A stretch of 64,000 bases of DNA from Oscillospiraceae bacterium (GTDB lineage Bacteria > Bacillota > Clostridia > UMGS1840 > HGM11507): positions 62,001 through 126,000 of the forward strand of contig SVKJ01000001.1 in NCBI GenBank assembly GCA_015068525.1, written 5' to 3'. The position numbers and the translations under genes were made by a program. Under the pieces are notes generated by a model. The model made no database searches, was not told where the DNA came from, and saw only the letters and a program-made list of their open reading frames with translations. The stretch's first letter is position 1. Every line of letters begins with the position of its first letter. This document shows, piece after piece, positions 1-9,458 of the stretch.

Positions 1-873
1 CAGATATCAGAAATTTTAAAAACTGCTAAGATAATGAAAGAAATTATTGTTAACAACAATAAAAAAGCTCCGCATCTGCAAGGTAAAACAGTAATTACTC
101 TGTTTTATGAAAACAGTACAAGAACAAGGCTGTCCTTTGAACTTGCATCAAAATATTTAAGTGCCAATGCAGCAAATGTTGCAGTTGCTTCTTCATCTGT
201 TGCTAAGGGTGAATCTTTAATTGATACTGCCCGTACCATAAATATGATGGGAACAGATGCCCTTGTTATAAGGCACGAGTGTGCAGGTGCGCCTCATTTA
301 GTTGCAAAAAATGTAAATGCATCGGTAATAAATGCAGGAGACGGAATGAACGAGCATCCAACTCAGGCACTCCTTGACGCTTATACAATGATTGAACAAA
401 AAGGAAAAATAGAAGGCTTAAAAGTTGCAATCTGCGGCGATGTACTGCACAGCAGAGTTGCAAGAAGTAATATATACTTGCTTAATAAATTAGGAGCAGA
501 GGTTAGTTTATGTGCGCCGACAACCTTAATGCCTCCTGAAATAGAAAAACTTAATGTTAAAACATATACTGATGTAGAAAAGGCGATAAAAGGCGCAGAT
601 GTTATTATGGGACTTCGAATTCAGCTTGAAAGGCAGAAAAAAGGATTGTTCCCGTCTATTGATGAATATTCGGACCTTTTCGGTATAAACGAAGAAAGAT
701 TAAAACTTGCAAAAGAAGATGCGATAATTCTTCATCCGGGACCTGTTAACAGAGGAGTGGAAATTACATCAGGAATTTATTCACACGAACGTTCATGTAT
801 TGATACACAGGTTACAAACGGTGTTGCCGTAAGAATGGCAGTGTTATATTTACTTAGCCGTCGGAGTATCTGA
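1..873 (+). CDS. pyrB: Aspartate carbamoyltransferase catalytic chain, 5'-partial, 3' end replaced by a MITE
   Basis: Transfers the carbamoyl group from carbamoyl phosphate to aspartate, the committed step of UMP synthesis. The frame is open from base 1, so the N-terminus lies outside the window; the ATG at 34 is internal. Visible family motifs are the phosphate loop ENSTRTRLSFE, HPTQALLD, GDVLHSRVARSN and HPGPVNRGVEI. The stop at 871-873 and the last five residues (SRRSI) are encoded by an inserted MITE starting at 857. Without the insert the frame would end LLTRKGQGEDK, with its stop overlapping the pyrC start. All core motifs remain, so the enzyme is probably active. No pyrI regulatory chain follows. 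Confidence 0.95.
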   Translation, partial: QISEILKTAKIMKEIIVNNNKKAPHLQGKTVITLFYENSTRTRLSFELASKYLSANAANVAVASSSVAKGESLIDTARTINMMGTDALVIRHECAGAPHLVAKNVNASVINAGDGMNEHPTQALLDAYTMIEQKGKIEGLKVAICGDVLHSRVARSNIYLLNKLGAEVSLCAPTTLMPPEIEKLNVKTYTDVEKAIKGADVIMGLRIQLERQKKGLFPSIDEYSDLFGINEERLKLAKEDAIILHPGPVNRGVEITSGIYSHERSCIDTQVTNGVAVRMAVLYLLSRRSI

Positions 874-1129
874 CTCCATACGGTTTGAAAACAGAAATTT
901 CCCTTAATATCGCAGAAATTCCTGCGAACATACGAAAGTATAATTCTTGAAATTTCTTTATCTTAATGAAAATTTCTTGTTTTGAAACTCTTCGACCTTA
1001 AACGCAGGAAAATTTCTAAGATTTTTGATGCGAAGGACGAAGGAATGCTTGTCGCCTTTCGAGGACGACAAATTAAAAAGATTAAAATTTAACAAGTTTA
1101 AGGCGTATGGAGTTTGACACTCCGATGGC
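857..1129. mobile_element. MITE copy 1, TA target duplication
   Basis: A 273-bp noncoding element with terminal inverted repeats, GCCGTCGGAGTATC at the left and GCCATCGGAGTGTC as the reverse complement of the right end. It is flanked by TA at 855-856 and 1130-1131. Its interior matches MITE copy 2 at 9459-9803 in the opposite orientation, for example the block containing GTCCTTCGCAT and TTTAAGGTCGAAGAGTTT. It carries no transposase. TA duplications and short inverted repeats suggest mobilisation by an IS630/Tc1-mariner-type transposase, which is an inference. It lies between pyrB and pyrC and supplies the present pyrB stop codon. Confidence 0.88.
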
Positions 1130-1156
1130 TACAAGGAAAGGGCAGGGTGAAGATAA

Positions 1157-2431
1157 ATGAGAACAATAATTAAAAATATAAACTTAATAAACTATGACTC
1201 TGAAAATATATGTGATATAATTATAGATAATAAAAAAATTGAAAAGATAGGTAAAAATTTGGGAACTGACGGCTTTGATAAAATAATTGACGGAAGCGGT
1301 AAGATTGCTTTTCCGGGACTTTTTGATATTCACTGTCATTTAAGAGACCCTGGTTATGAATATAAAGAAGATATAGAGTCAGGCTCTAAAAGTGCAGCAA
1401 AGGGTGGATTTACAGGTGTTCTTGCAATGCCTAATACAAAACCTACAGCTGACAATAAAACTGTTATAGACTATATTTATAAAAAAATAAAAGAAAAAGC
1501 GTGCATAAAAGTTTATCAGTCAGGTGCAATCTCCAAAGGATTAAAAGGGGAAGAACTTGCCGAAATGGGAGAAATGCAAAAATCAGGTATAATTGCTGTA
1601 ACAGATGATGGAAAACCTGTAACTGATTCTTCCTTAATGAAAAAAGCACTTATATATGCTAATATGTTAAATCTTCCTGTAATATCACATGCAGAAGATT
1701 TAAGTCTGGTTGATAACGGTGCTATGAACGAAGGATTTATGGCAACATATCTGGGCTTAAGAGGAATAAATAAAGCCGCAGAAGAAACAATGACCGCACG
1801 CGATATTTTAATTGCTAAAAATACTAATACTGCTGTTCACATAACCCATGTCAGCACAAAGGGGTCAGTTGAAATAATAAGAAACTTTAAAAAGCAGGGT
1901 GTAAAAGTTACCTGTGATACATGTCCGCATTATTTTTCTTTAACTGATAAGATGTGTGACGGATTTAATACAAATGCAAAAATGAATCCTCCTCTAAGAG
2001 ATGAGGAAGATGTTCTTGCAATAATCGAAGGATTAAAAGACGGAACAATAGATATGATAGGAACCGACCACGCTCCGCATCATATTGACGAAAAAAATCT
2101 GGAGTTTGATAAAGCACTAAACGGAATTATCGGTTTTGAAACTGCTTTTAATGTAGCATATAAATATCTTCATAAGGGTGCAGGAATGTCACTTTGTGAT
2201 ATCATAAAACTTATGAGTTACAATCCTAATAAATTCTTAAAACTTGACGGTGGGGAAATAAAAGAGGGCGTTAAAGCAGATTTGGTAATTGCTTCAATCG
2301 ATAAAGAATACGAGTACAAAGAGGAAGATATTGTATCGAAAAGCAAAAATACGCCGTATATAGGATTTAAGTTTTTAAGTAAAATAGAAAATGTATTTGT
2401 TGACGGTAAAGATGTATTGGAGGAAATATAA
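1157..2431 (+). CDS. pyrC: Dihydroorotase, class I
   Basis: Zinc hydrolase that cyclises N-carbamoyl-aspartate to dihydroorotate. At 424 residues it has the usual length of the Gram-positive class I enzyme. The metal-binding HCHLRDPG motif is near residue 58 and TDHAPHH near 303; MPNTKPTADN lies between. The start has AGGGTGAAG upstream. Before the MITE insertion this ATG would have overlapped the pyrB stop as ATGA, implying translational coupling that is now broken by 283 bases. The next gene, pyrF, begins directly after the stop codon. Confidence 0.95.
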   Translation: MRTIIKNINLINYDSENICDIIIDNKKIEKIGKNLGTDGFDKIIDGSGKIAFPGLFDIHCHLRDPGYEYKEDIESGSKSAAKGGFTGVLAMPNTKPTADNKTVIDYIYKKIKEKACIKVYQSGAISKGLKGEELAEMGEMQKSGIIAVTDDGKPVTDSSLMKKALIYANMLNLPVISHAEDLSLVDNGAMNEGFMATYLGLRGINKAAEETMTARDILIAKNTNTAVHITHVSTKGSVEIIRNFKKQGVKVTCDTCPHYFSLTDKMCDGFNTNAKMNPPLRDEEDVLAIIEGLKDGTIDMIGTDHAPHHIDEKNLEFDKALNGIIGFETAFNVAYKYLHKGAGMSLCDIIKLMSYNPNKFLKLDGGEIKEGVKADLVIASIDKEYEYKEEDIVSKSKNTPYIGFKFLSKIENVFVDGKDVLEEI

Positions 2432-3343
2432 ATGGATTTACTTATTAAAAAGATAATAGAAAAGAAAAACCCTACAGTTGCAGGATTAGACCCTAAGATA
2501 GAATACGTGCCGAAATTTATAGTTGATAAATGCTATAAAGAGTATGGCGCGAATTTAAAAGGTGCATCTCAGGCAATCTTAGAATTTAACAAAGGTTTAA
2601 TTGATGCTCTCTCAGAAGTTGTTCCTGCCGTAAAACCTCAGAGTGCGTACTATGAAATGTACGGGCATTACGGAGAAGAAGTTCTTTTTGAAACTGTAAA
2701 ATATGCCAAAGAAAAAGGTTTATATGTAATTTTAGACGGAAAAAGAAATGACATAGGTGCAACAAGTGAAGCGTATGCAAATGCATATCTTGGTAAAACA
2801 AAAATTAATGACGAAATTTCAGACCGTGCATTTTTTGCTGATTCCTTAACTGTTAACGGTTATCTTGGAACAGACGGTATTGCACCTTTTGTTAACACAT
2901 TTGACAGTGGAAAAACTATATTTGTACTTGTTAAAACATCAAATAAATCAAGCGGAGAGTTACAGGACTTAGAACTAAAAGACGGAAAGAAAATATATGA
3001 AAAAATGGCTGAACTTGTTGATATGTGGGGAAAAGACTCTATAGGCGAGTATGGTTATTCAAAAGTAGGGGCAGTTGTAGGAGCAACTTATCCCGAACAG
3101 TTAAAGAGTATAAGAGAATCTAATCCAAACACTTTCTTCTTAGTACCCGGTTATGGCGCACAGGGCGGAGGAGCAGATGATATAAAATATGCTTTTGATA
3201 AAGACGGACTTGGTGCAGTTATCAACTCGTCAAGGGGTATTATGTGCGCTTATAAAAAAGGCGACTACAAGGAAGAAGATTATGCTAAAGCAGCGCTTAA
3301 CGAAGCAATAAGAATGAGAAACGAAATTTCATTTATCAGATAG
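2432..3343 (+). CDS. pyrF: Orotidine 5'-phosphate decarboxylase, type 2
   Basis: Decarboxylates OMP to UMP. At 303 residues it belongs to the longer type 2 family seen in mycobacteria and clostridia. The catalytic Lys/Asp motif DGKRNDIG is at about residues 102-109, and PGYGAQGG, the phosphate-binding loop, lies toward the C-terminus. The start immediately follows the pyrC stop with GGAGG inside the pyrC end, so translation is probably coupled. In B. subtilis pyrF sits at the distal end of the operon; here it lies between pyrC and carA. Confidence 0.94.
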   Translation: MDLLIKKIIEKKNPTVAGLDPKIEYVPKFIVDKCYKEYGANLKGASQAILEFNKGLIDALSEVVPAVKPQSAYYEMYGHYGEEVLFETVKYAKEKGLYVILDGKRNDIGATSEAYANAYLGKTKINDEISDRAFFADSLTVNGYLGTDGIAPFVNTFDSGKTIFVLVKTSNKSSGELQDLELKDGKKIYEKMAELVDMWGKDSIGEYGYSKVGAVVGATYPEQLKSIRESNPNTFFLVPGYGAQGGGADDIKYAFDKDGLGAVINSSRGIMCAYKKGDYKEEDYAKAALNEAIRMRNEISFIR

Positions 3344-3359
3344 ATTGTGAGGTAAAAAA

Positions 3360-4445
3360 ATGAAAGCAACACTATTACTTGCCGATGGCAGAGAATTTAA
3401 GGGTAAGGTAAAAGGAAAAGTTAAAAATGCGCTTGGAGAAGTTGTATTTTGCACATCTATGGTAGGATATCAGGAAATTGTTACTACCCCTGCATATAAA
3501 GGGCAGATTGTTCTTCTTACTTTTCCTTTGATTGGAAATTACGGAGTAAATAAAGAAGATGTGTCAAGAAATGGTGCATATTTAGATGGTATTATCGCAA
3601 GAGATATTTGCGATTTTCCTAATAACTTCAGGTGTGAAGGAACATTTAACGATTATCTTGAAACTAATGATATAGTAGCTCTTTATGACATTGATACAAG
3701 AGCACTTACAAAGCATTTAAGAGATAACGGAACAATGAACGGGAAAATTATTGTAGGCGAATACGGTAGTTTCGATATCAAAAAAGAACTTGAAGAAATA
3801 AGAAAATATGAGATTAAAGATGTTGTATCTGAAGTTTCATCAAAAGAAGTTAATGAAATAAATATTGACAGTTCCTCTAAAACCGTTGCAGTATACGATT
3901 TTGGTGTAACTGACAGTATTATAGAAAGTTTAAAAAGAAGAAACTTAAATATTAAAATTGTTCCGTATAATTATACTTCTTCCCAAATAGAAAATTTAGG
4001 TGTTGACGGAGTTATACTGTCTGACGGACCTGGAAATCCGAATGATTTGAAAGATACTTTGTGCGAAGTTAAAAAACTTTTTGATAAAAAAATCCCAATG
4101 TTTGGTATTGAACTTGGGCATCAGATAATGGCTTTGTCACTTGGTGCTAAAACAGGTAAATTAAAATACGGACACAGAGGATCAAGTCAGCCTGTTAAAG
4201 ATTTGGATACAGGAAGAACTCATATTACAACGCAAAATCATGGATATGTTGTAGAAGAATGTGTTGAGAGTGAAATGATAGTTTCTCACATAAATATAAA
4301 TGATGATACGGTTGAAGGAATCATATATAAAAACTATCCTGCGTTTTCAGTTCAATTCCATCCTGAAAGCAGTGAAGTAAATAAAGACACTTCTTACTTA
4401 TATGACAATTTTGTAAAATTAATGGGAGGATACGAAAATGCCTAG
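3360..4445 (+). CDS. carA: Carbamoyl-phosphate synthase small subunit with the catalytic Cys replaced by Glu
   Basis: This is normally the glutaminase subunit that passes ammonia to CarB. The 361-residue length, the N-terminal CPSase_sm domain (about 1-130) and the C-terminal class I glutamine amidotransferase domain are all normal. The nucleophile elbow, usually GICLGHQ, reads GIELGHQ, with Glu251 from codon GAA at 4110-4112. The rest of the site is kept: GHRGSSQPV, QNHGY, and the His334/Glu336 pair in QFHPES. If the base is correct, the subunit should be unable to form the glutamyl thioester and CarAB may depend on free ammonia. It overlaps carB by 8 bases. Confidence 0.93.
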   Translation: MKATLLLADGREFKGKVKGKVKNALGEVVFCTSMVGYQEIVTTPAYKGQIVLLTFPLIGNYGVNKEDVSRNGAYLDGIIARDICDFPNNFRCEGTFNDYLETNDIVALYDIDTRALTKHLRDNGTMNGKIIVGEYGSFDIKKELEEIRKYEIKDVVSEVSSKEVNEINIDSSSKTVAVYDFGVTDSIIESLKRRNLNIKIVPYNYTSSQIENLGVDGVILSDGPGNPNDLKDTLCEVKKLFDKKIPMFGIELGHQIMALSLGAKTGKLKYGHRGSSQPVKDLDTGRTHITTQNHGYVVEECVESEMIVSHININDDTVEGIIYKNYPAFSVQFHPESSEVNKDTSYLYDNFVKLMGGYENA

Positions 4446-7400
4446 AAAAGAGAATATTAAAAAAGTTTTGGTTATCGGTTCAGGTCCCATTATTATAGGT
4501 CAGGCAGCAGAGTTTGACTATGCGGGAACACAAGCCTGCCGTTCTTTAAAAGAAGAAGGATTAGAAGTTGTTTTAATCAATTCAAACCCTGCAACAATTA
4601 TGACTGATTCCAATATAGCAGACCATGTATATATAGAACCTTTAAATGTTGAAACAGTAAAAAGAATTATCCTAAAAGAAAAGCCTGACAGCGTTCTTCC
4701 TGCACTTGGAGGGCAGACTGGTCTTAATCTTGCAATGGAACTTGCAGAAGAAGGATTTTTTAGTAAGCACAATATTGAACTATTAGGAACAAATGTTGAT
4801 TCTATTAAAAAAGCTGAAGACAGACAGGCGTTTAAAGATACTATGGAAAGCATAAATCAACCATGTATTGCATCTAAGGTTGTAAATACTTTGGAGGATG
4901 CACTTGATTTTGCTGCGGAAATAGGTCTTCCTGTAATAGTAAGACCTGCTTATACATTGGGTGGCACAGGTGGTGGTATTGCATACACTGAAGAAGAATT
5001 AAGGGAAATAACAATAAATGGTTTAAGACTTAGCCGTGTTACTCAGGTATTAATTGAAAAATGTATATCCGGCTGGAAGGAAATAGAGTTTGAAGTATTA
5101 AGAGATGCAAAAGATAATGCGATTACTATATGCAGTATGGAAAATATTGACCCTGTTGGTGTTCATACAGGGGACAGTGTTGTTGTGGCACCTGCTTTAA
5201 CTTTGGCAAACAAAGAATATCAGATGCTTCGCTCTGCTGCATTAAATATTATATCTGCCTTAAAAATTGAAGGTGGATGTAATGTTCAGTTTGCTCTTAA
5301 CCCTGAAAGTTTTGAATATGCGGTAATTGAGGTTAACCCGAGAGTAAGCCGTTCTTCTGCTTTGGCGTCTAAAGCAACAGGCTTCCCTATTGCAAAGGTA
5401 ACATCAAAAATTGCGATAGGATATACTTTGGATGAAATTGTTAATGCAGTTACCAAGAAAACTTATGCATGTTTTGAACCAACTGTTGACTACTGCGTTA
5501 TAAAATTTCCTCGTTTCCCGTTTGATAAATTTGTTAATGCTAAAAAAGCACTTGGCACACAAATGAAAGCAACAGGGGAAGTAATGTCTATATCAAATAA
5601 CCTTGAAAGTGCACTTTTAAAGGCAGTAAGGTCTTTAGAGATAGGTACAAAGCATTTATGGCTTGAAGCATTTGACGAACTTTCCGATGAAGAAATAAGA
5701 GCAAAGATTTTTACAATGGATTATGAAAGAATTTTTGCAATCTGTGAAGGTTTAAGAAGACATATAGTTACTATAGACGAAATTTCTGAAAAAATAAAAA
5801 TGGATTTATTCTTCTTAAAGAAATTTAAAAATATCATTGATATGGAAGAAAAAATCAAAGAAGATTTATCAGAAGAAACATATATCGAAGCAAAGAAAAT
5901 GGGCTTTTTAGATGAAATAATAGAAAAAATTTCAGGTGAAAAAGTTGAATTTTCAAAAGATGCAGTATATAAAATAGTTGATACATGTGCGGGTGAATTT
6001 GAAGCAGAAACACCTTACTTTTATTCTACTTACGATGACGAAACCGAAAGTGTAAGAACTGATAAGAAGAAAATTCTTGTGCTTGGTTCAGGACCTATAA
6101 GAATAGGTCAGGGTATAGAATTTGACTATTGTTCAGTTCATTGCGTATGGGCATTAAAGGAAGAAGGCTACGAAACAATTATTGCAAACAATAACCCTGA
6201 AACTGTAAGTACTGACTTTGATACTGCCGATAAACTATATTTTGAACCTTTAACAAAAGAAGATATGAAACATCTTGTAAATACAGAAAAGCCTGACGGA
6301 GCAATTGTTCAGTTCGGTGGTCAGACTGCTATTAAACTTACCAAAGCACTTACTGAACTTGGCGTTGAAATATTGGGAACAAAATTAGAAGATATCGATG
6401 CTGCGGAAGACAGGGAAAAGTTTGATGAGATATTAGAAAAATTAAATATCAAACGTCCAAAAGGCGATACAGTATTTACAGAAGAAGAAGCCATTAAAGT
6501 TGCAAATGAACTTGGCTATCCTGTTTTAGTACGTCCTTCTTACGTTCTTGGCGGTCAGGGTATGGAAATTGCATACTGTGATAACGATATAAAAGAATTT
6601 ATGAAAATTATTACATCTCAGTCTGAACTTAAAGAACATCCGATACTTATTGATAAGTACTTACTCGGTAAAGAAGTTGAAGTAGATGCAATATGCGATG
6701 GAGTGGATATTTTAATTCCGGGTATTATGGAACACGTTGAAAGAGCAGGTGTTCACTCAGGGGACAGTATTTCGGTTTACCCTGCAAAATCTATATCGCC
6801 GCGTCTTAAAGAGGTTATATATAACTACACAAAGGCACTTGCGATGGCACTTAATGTAAAAGGCTTGGTTAATATTCAGTTTGTTATCTATGATGATGAA
6901 GTATATATTATCGAAGTAAATCCTCGTTCTTCAAGAACCGTTCCTTATATAAGTAAAGTTACAACTGTTCCAATGGTTGACCTTGCAACAAAAGTAATTT
7001 TAGGAACACCTCTAAAAGATTTAGGGTATGGAACAGGTATATATAAAGAAAGCGAATATTCCTGCGTGAAAGTGCCTGTATTCTCTTTTGAAAAACTTCA
7101 CGGTGTTGATGCGACACTCGGCCCTGAAATGAAATCAACAGGCGAAGTTTTAGGTATTGCTAAAACCTTTGACGAAGCACTTTATAAAGGTGTTGTTGCA
7201 TCGGGAATAAAAGTTAAAGATAAGGGCAAACTGTTTATATCTGTAAAAGATAATGATAAACAGGAAATAATTGATATAGCGTCTTTATATGATATGTTAG
7301 GCTATGACATTTACGCAACAAGCGGAACAGCGAATGTTCTTAATAATCACTTTATAGCTGCAAGTGTTGTAAAGAAAATTGCAGACGGCGAAAACAATGT

Positions 7401-7620
7401 TATAGATATTATGGGTAAAAATGGTTTTGATATTATTATCAATACACCTACAAGAGGAAGAAAAGAAGAAACTGACGGTTTTAAAATAAGAAGACTTGCA
7501 GTTGAACATGGTATTCCATGTTTCACATCTTTGGATACTGCAAAAGCAGTAGGTAAAATTCTTCTTGATAAGAACTTAAAGAAAAACGAAACGTCAATTA
7601 TTGATATAACAACAATATAG
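4438..7620 (+). CDS. carB: Carbamoyl-phosphate synthase large subunit
   Basis: Makes carbamoyl phosphate from bicarbonate, ammonia and two ATP. At 1060 residues it is full length. It shows the duplicated carboxy-phosphate and carbamoyl-phosphate synthetase halves, each starting with a GSGPI.IGQ nucleotide motif (about residues 15 and 549), ATP-grasp domains in each half, and a C-terminal MGS-like allosteric domain from about residue 930. The start is well set by GGGAGG upstream, inside carA. It would be able to work with free ammonia, which matters because CarA lacks its nucleophile. Confidence 0.96.
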   Translation: MPRKENIKKVLVIGSGPIIIGQAAEFDYAGTQACRSLKEEGLEVVLINSNPATIMTDSNIADHVYIEPLNVETVKRIILKEKPDSVLPALGGQTGLNLAMELAEEGFFSKHNIELLGTNVDSIKKAEDRQAFKDTMESINQPCIASKVVNTLEDALDFAAEIGLPVIVRPAYTLGGTGGGIAYTEEELREITINGLRLSRVTQVLIEKCISGWKEIEFEVLRDAKDNAITICSMENIDPVGVHTGDSVVVAPALTLANKEYQMLRSAALNIISALKIEGGCNVQFALNPESFEYAVIEVNPRVSRSSALASKATGFPIAKVTSKIAIGYTLDEIVNAVTKKTYACFEPTVDYCVIKFPRFPFDKFVNAKKALGTQMKATGEVMSISNNLESALLKAVRSLEIGTKHLWLEAFDELSDEEIRAKIFTMDYERIFAICEGLRRHIVTIDEISEKIKMDLFFLKKFKNIIDMEEKIKEDLSEETYIEAKKMGFLDEIIEKISGEKVEFSKDAVYKIVDTCAGEFEAETPYFYSTYDDETESVRTDKKKILVLGSGPIRIGQGIEFDYCSVHCVWALKEEGYETIIANNNPETVSTDFDTADKLYFEPLTKEDMKHLVNTEKPDGAIVQFGGQTAIKLTKALTELGVEILGTKLEDIDAAEDREKFDEILEKLNIKRPKGDTVFTEEEAIKVANELGYPVLVRPSYVLGGQGMEIAYCDNDIKEFMKIITSQSELKEHPILIDKYLLGKEVEVDAICDGVDILIPGIMEHVERAGVHSGDSISVYPAKSISPRLKEVIYNYTKALAMALNVKGLVNIQFVIYDDEVYIIEVNPRSSRTVPYISKVTTVPMVDLATKVILGTPLKDLGYGTGIYKESEYSCVKVPVFSFEKLHGVDATLGPEMKSTGEVLGIAKTFDEALYKGVVASGIKVKDKGKLFISVKDNDKQEIIDIASLYDMLGYDIYATSGTANVLNNHFIAASVVKKIADGENNVIDIMGKNGFDIIINTPTRGRKEETDGFKIRRLAVEHGIPCFTSLDTAKAVGKILLDKNLKKNETSIIDITTI

Positions 7621-7632
7621 GAGTCGATTTTT

Positions 7633-8406
7633 ATGGCTATAAGCGAAGTTATAAATGCCGAAATACTTGGTAAAAAAGAAATTGCAAAAGATATTTTTGA
7701 ATTTATCATTGATGCTGATAACAAACTTGGAAAAGCAAAAGCAGGGCAGTTTATTCACTTAAAGTGCGATAATTCGGTTTTTTTAAGAAGACCTATAAGT
7801 ATCTCGGAAATAAAAAACAATACTTTAAGATTTATTTTCCAGATAAGAGGTAAAGGAACTTTAGCCTTATCAAAATTTAAAGTAGGCGACAAACTTAATA
7901 TTTTAGGTCCATTGGGAAATGGATTTTCAGTAGATAAAGAGTATAAAAACCCTGTTGTAATTGGTGGAGGTATTGGTATATACCCACTTCTTGAAACTGC
8001 TAAGAAAACAGGTGCAGATGCAATTTTAGGCTTCAGAAACAAGGATTTTGTTACACTTGAAGAAGATTTTAAGAAAGTTTGCAAAAATGTTTATATTACT
8101 ACTGATGATGGCAGTTACGTAAGAAAAGGTCTTGTTACAGATGTTTTAAAAGAAGTGATAAAAGAAAAAGAGGTAGATGCAATATTTGCCTGCGGACCGA
8201 TGCCTATGCTTAAAGCAGTAAAAGAAATAGCTGAAGAAAATAATATATTTTTGGAAGTATCTTTAGAAGAAAGAATGGGATGTGGGATAGGTGCCTGCCT
8301 TTGCTGTGCAACACCTGTTAAAGACAGTGAACTTGAAGAAGGCTATACTTATGCGCATGTATGCAGTCACGGGCCCGTATTTAATGCAGATGAGGTGATA
8401 TTATAA
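7633..8406 (+). CDS. pyrK: Dihydroorotate dehydrogenase B, electron-transfer subunit
   Basis: FAD and 2Fe-2S protein that passes electrons from the PyrD FMN to NAD+. It has 257 residues. The FAD-binding motif RRPISI is near residue 53, the NAD-binding GGGIGIYPL near 113, and the iron-sulphur cysteines lie in MGCGIGACLCC with a fourth in HVCSHGPVF. It starts after GGAGTCG and overlaps pyrD by a single base, consistent with the PyrK2-PyrD2 heterotetramer being made from coupled genes. Confidence 0.95.
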   Translation: MAISEVINAEILGKKEIAKDIFEFIIDADNKLGKAKAGQFIHLKCDNSVFLRRPISISEIKNNTLRFIFQIRGKGTLALSKFKVGDKLNILGPLGNGFSVDKEYKNPVVIGGGIGIYPLLETAKKTGADAILGFRNKDFVTLEEDFKKVCKNVYITTDDGSYVRKGLVTDVLKEVIKEKEVDAIFACGPMPMLKAVKEIAEENNIFLEVSLEERMGCGIGACLCCATPVKDSELEEGYTYAHVCSHGPVFNADEVIL

Positions 8407-9323
8407 TGAGTATTTTAAAAACTTCGATTTGCGGTGTGGAATTTAAAAACCCTGTAATAACAAGTTCGGGAACATTTGGTTTCGGAACTGAATATAACAG
8501 ATATTATGATGTTTCAAAGTTAGGCGGAATATGCTTAAAAGGTTTGACACTTAAAGCACGTCAGGGAAATCCTCCTAAAAGAATTGCTGAAACACCTATG
8601 GGGATACTGAACAGTGTCGGTCTTCAGAATCCGGGTGTTGAAACTTTTTGTAAGAATATGCTTCCGTTTATAAGAAAGTTTGATACTAACCTTATTGCCA
8701 ATATTTCAGGAAATACAATTGAAGAATACTGTGAGATGGTAGAAATTCTGTCCGATTCATCTATCGATATGATAGAAATGAATATATCCTGCCCGAATGT
8801 TAAAAAAGGCGGTCTTAATTTTGGAACAGATCCTAAAATGGTAGAAGAAATTACGTCAGAAGTTAAAAAGCACTGCAAAAAACCTCTTATTGTAAAACTT
8901 ACACCTAATGTTACCGATATCACAGAAATTGCAAAATCTGCTGAATCAGGTGGTGCAGATGCCTTGTCTTTAATAAATACTCTTCTTGGTATGAAAATAG
9001 ATATTAATACAAGACGCCCTGTACTTTATAATAATATGGGTGGGCTTTCAGGGCCTTGTATAAAACCTGTTGCAGTAAGAATGGTATGGCAGGTAAGAAA
9101 TGCTTGCAAACTACCTATTATCGGTATGGGTGGTATTTCTAATTGGGAGGATGCAGTTGAGTTTATGATGGCAGGGGCTGATATTGTTTCTGTCGGTACT
9201 GCAAACTTTATTGATCCGTTTGCACCGCTTAATATTGTTTCAGGGTTAGAAGAATACGTAAAGAAAAATAATCTTGAAAGTATTTCCGAAATTGTCGGAA
9301 CAGTTATCCCTAATGGGAAGTAA
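8406..9323 (+). CDS. pyrD: Dihydroorotate dehydrogenase B, catalytic subunit (class 1B)
   Basis: FMN enzyme that oxidises dihydroorotate to orotate, using NAD+ through PyrK. It has 305 residues. Visible are the active-site Cys in NISCPNVKKGG (about residue 129), the FMN/substrate motifs NSVGLQNPG and INTLLGM, and GMGGISNWEDA near the C-terminus. It is the last pyr gene in this cluster; no pyrE or pyrR is visible. A repeat island begins right after the stop codon. Confidence 0.95.
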   Translation: MSILKTSICGVEFKNPVITSSGTFGFGTEYNRYYDVSKLGGICLKGLTLKARQGNPPKRIAETPMGILNSVGLQNPGVETFCKNMLPFIRKFDTNLIANISGNTIEEYCEMVEILSDSSIDMIEMNISCPNVKKGGLNFGTDPKMVEEITSEVKKHCKKPLIVKLTPNVTDITEIAKSAESGGADALSLINTLLGMKIDINTRRPVLYNNMGGLSGPCIKPVAVRMVWQVRNACKLPIIGMGGISNWEDAVEFMMAGADIVSVGTANFIDPFAPLNIVSGLEEYVKKNNLESISEIVGTVIPNGK

Positions 9324-9366
9324 CGCAGTTGATACTCAATTGCATAGGTATGAATTCTTATGAATT

Positions 9367-9448
9367 CTCGATATGTATTTTAGACTCGATATGTGCTGAC
9401 GTACTCGATATGTCACCTTGTGGCAACGAGAGTTAATAGCATATCGAG
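9367..9448. repeat. Three direct and one inverted copy of CTCGATATGT
   Basis: CTCGATATGT starts at 9367, 9385 and 9404, a spacing of 18 and 19 bases. An inverted copy, GCATATCGAG, lies at 9439-9448, so the transcript could fold into alternative hairpins. No gene is visible in 9324-9456. It is too short and irregular for CRISPR. The function is unknown; it could be a palindromic intergenic repeat or a transcription end for the pyr operon. Confidence 0.7.
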
Positions 9449-9458
9449 TTTTACTGTA

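Noticed and set aside
4518..4853. Minus-strand open frame of 111 codons inside carB
   Set aside because: Antisense shadow of the carB ATP-grasp region, no ribosome site and low-complexity composition.
9367..9448. Evenly spaced short repeats considered as a CRISPR array
   Set aside because: Repeat units are only 10 bases, spacers are 8-9 bases, one unit is inverted, and no cas genes are present.
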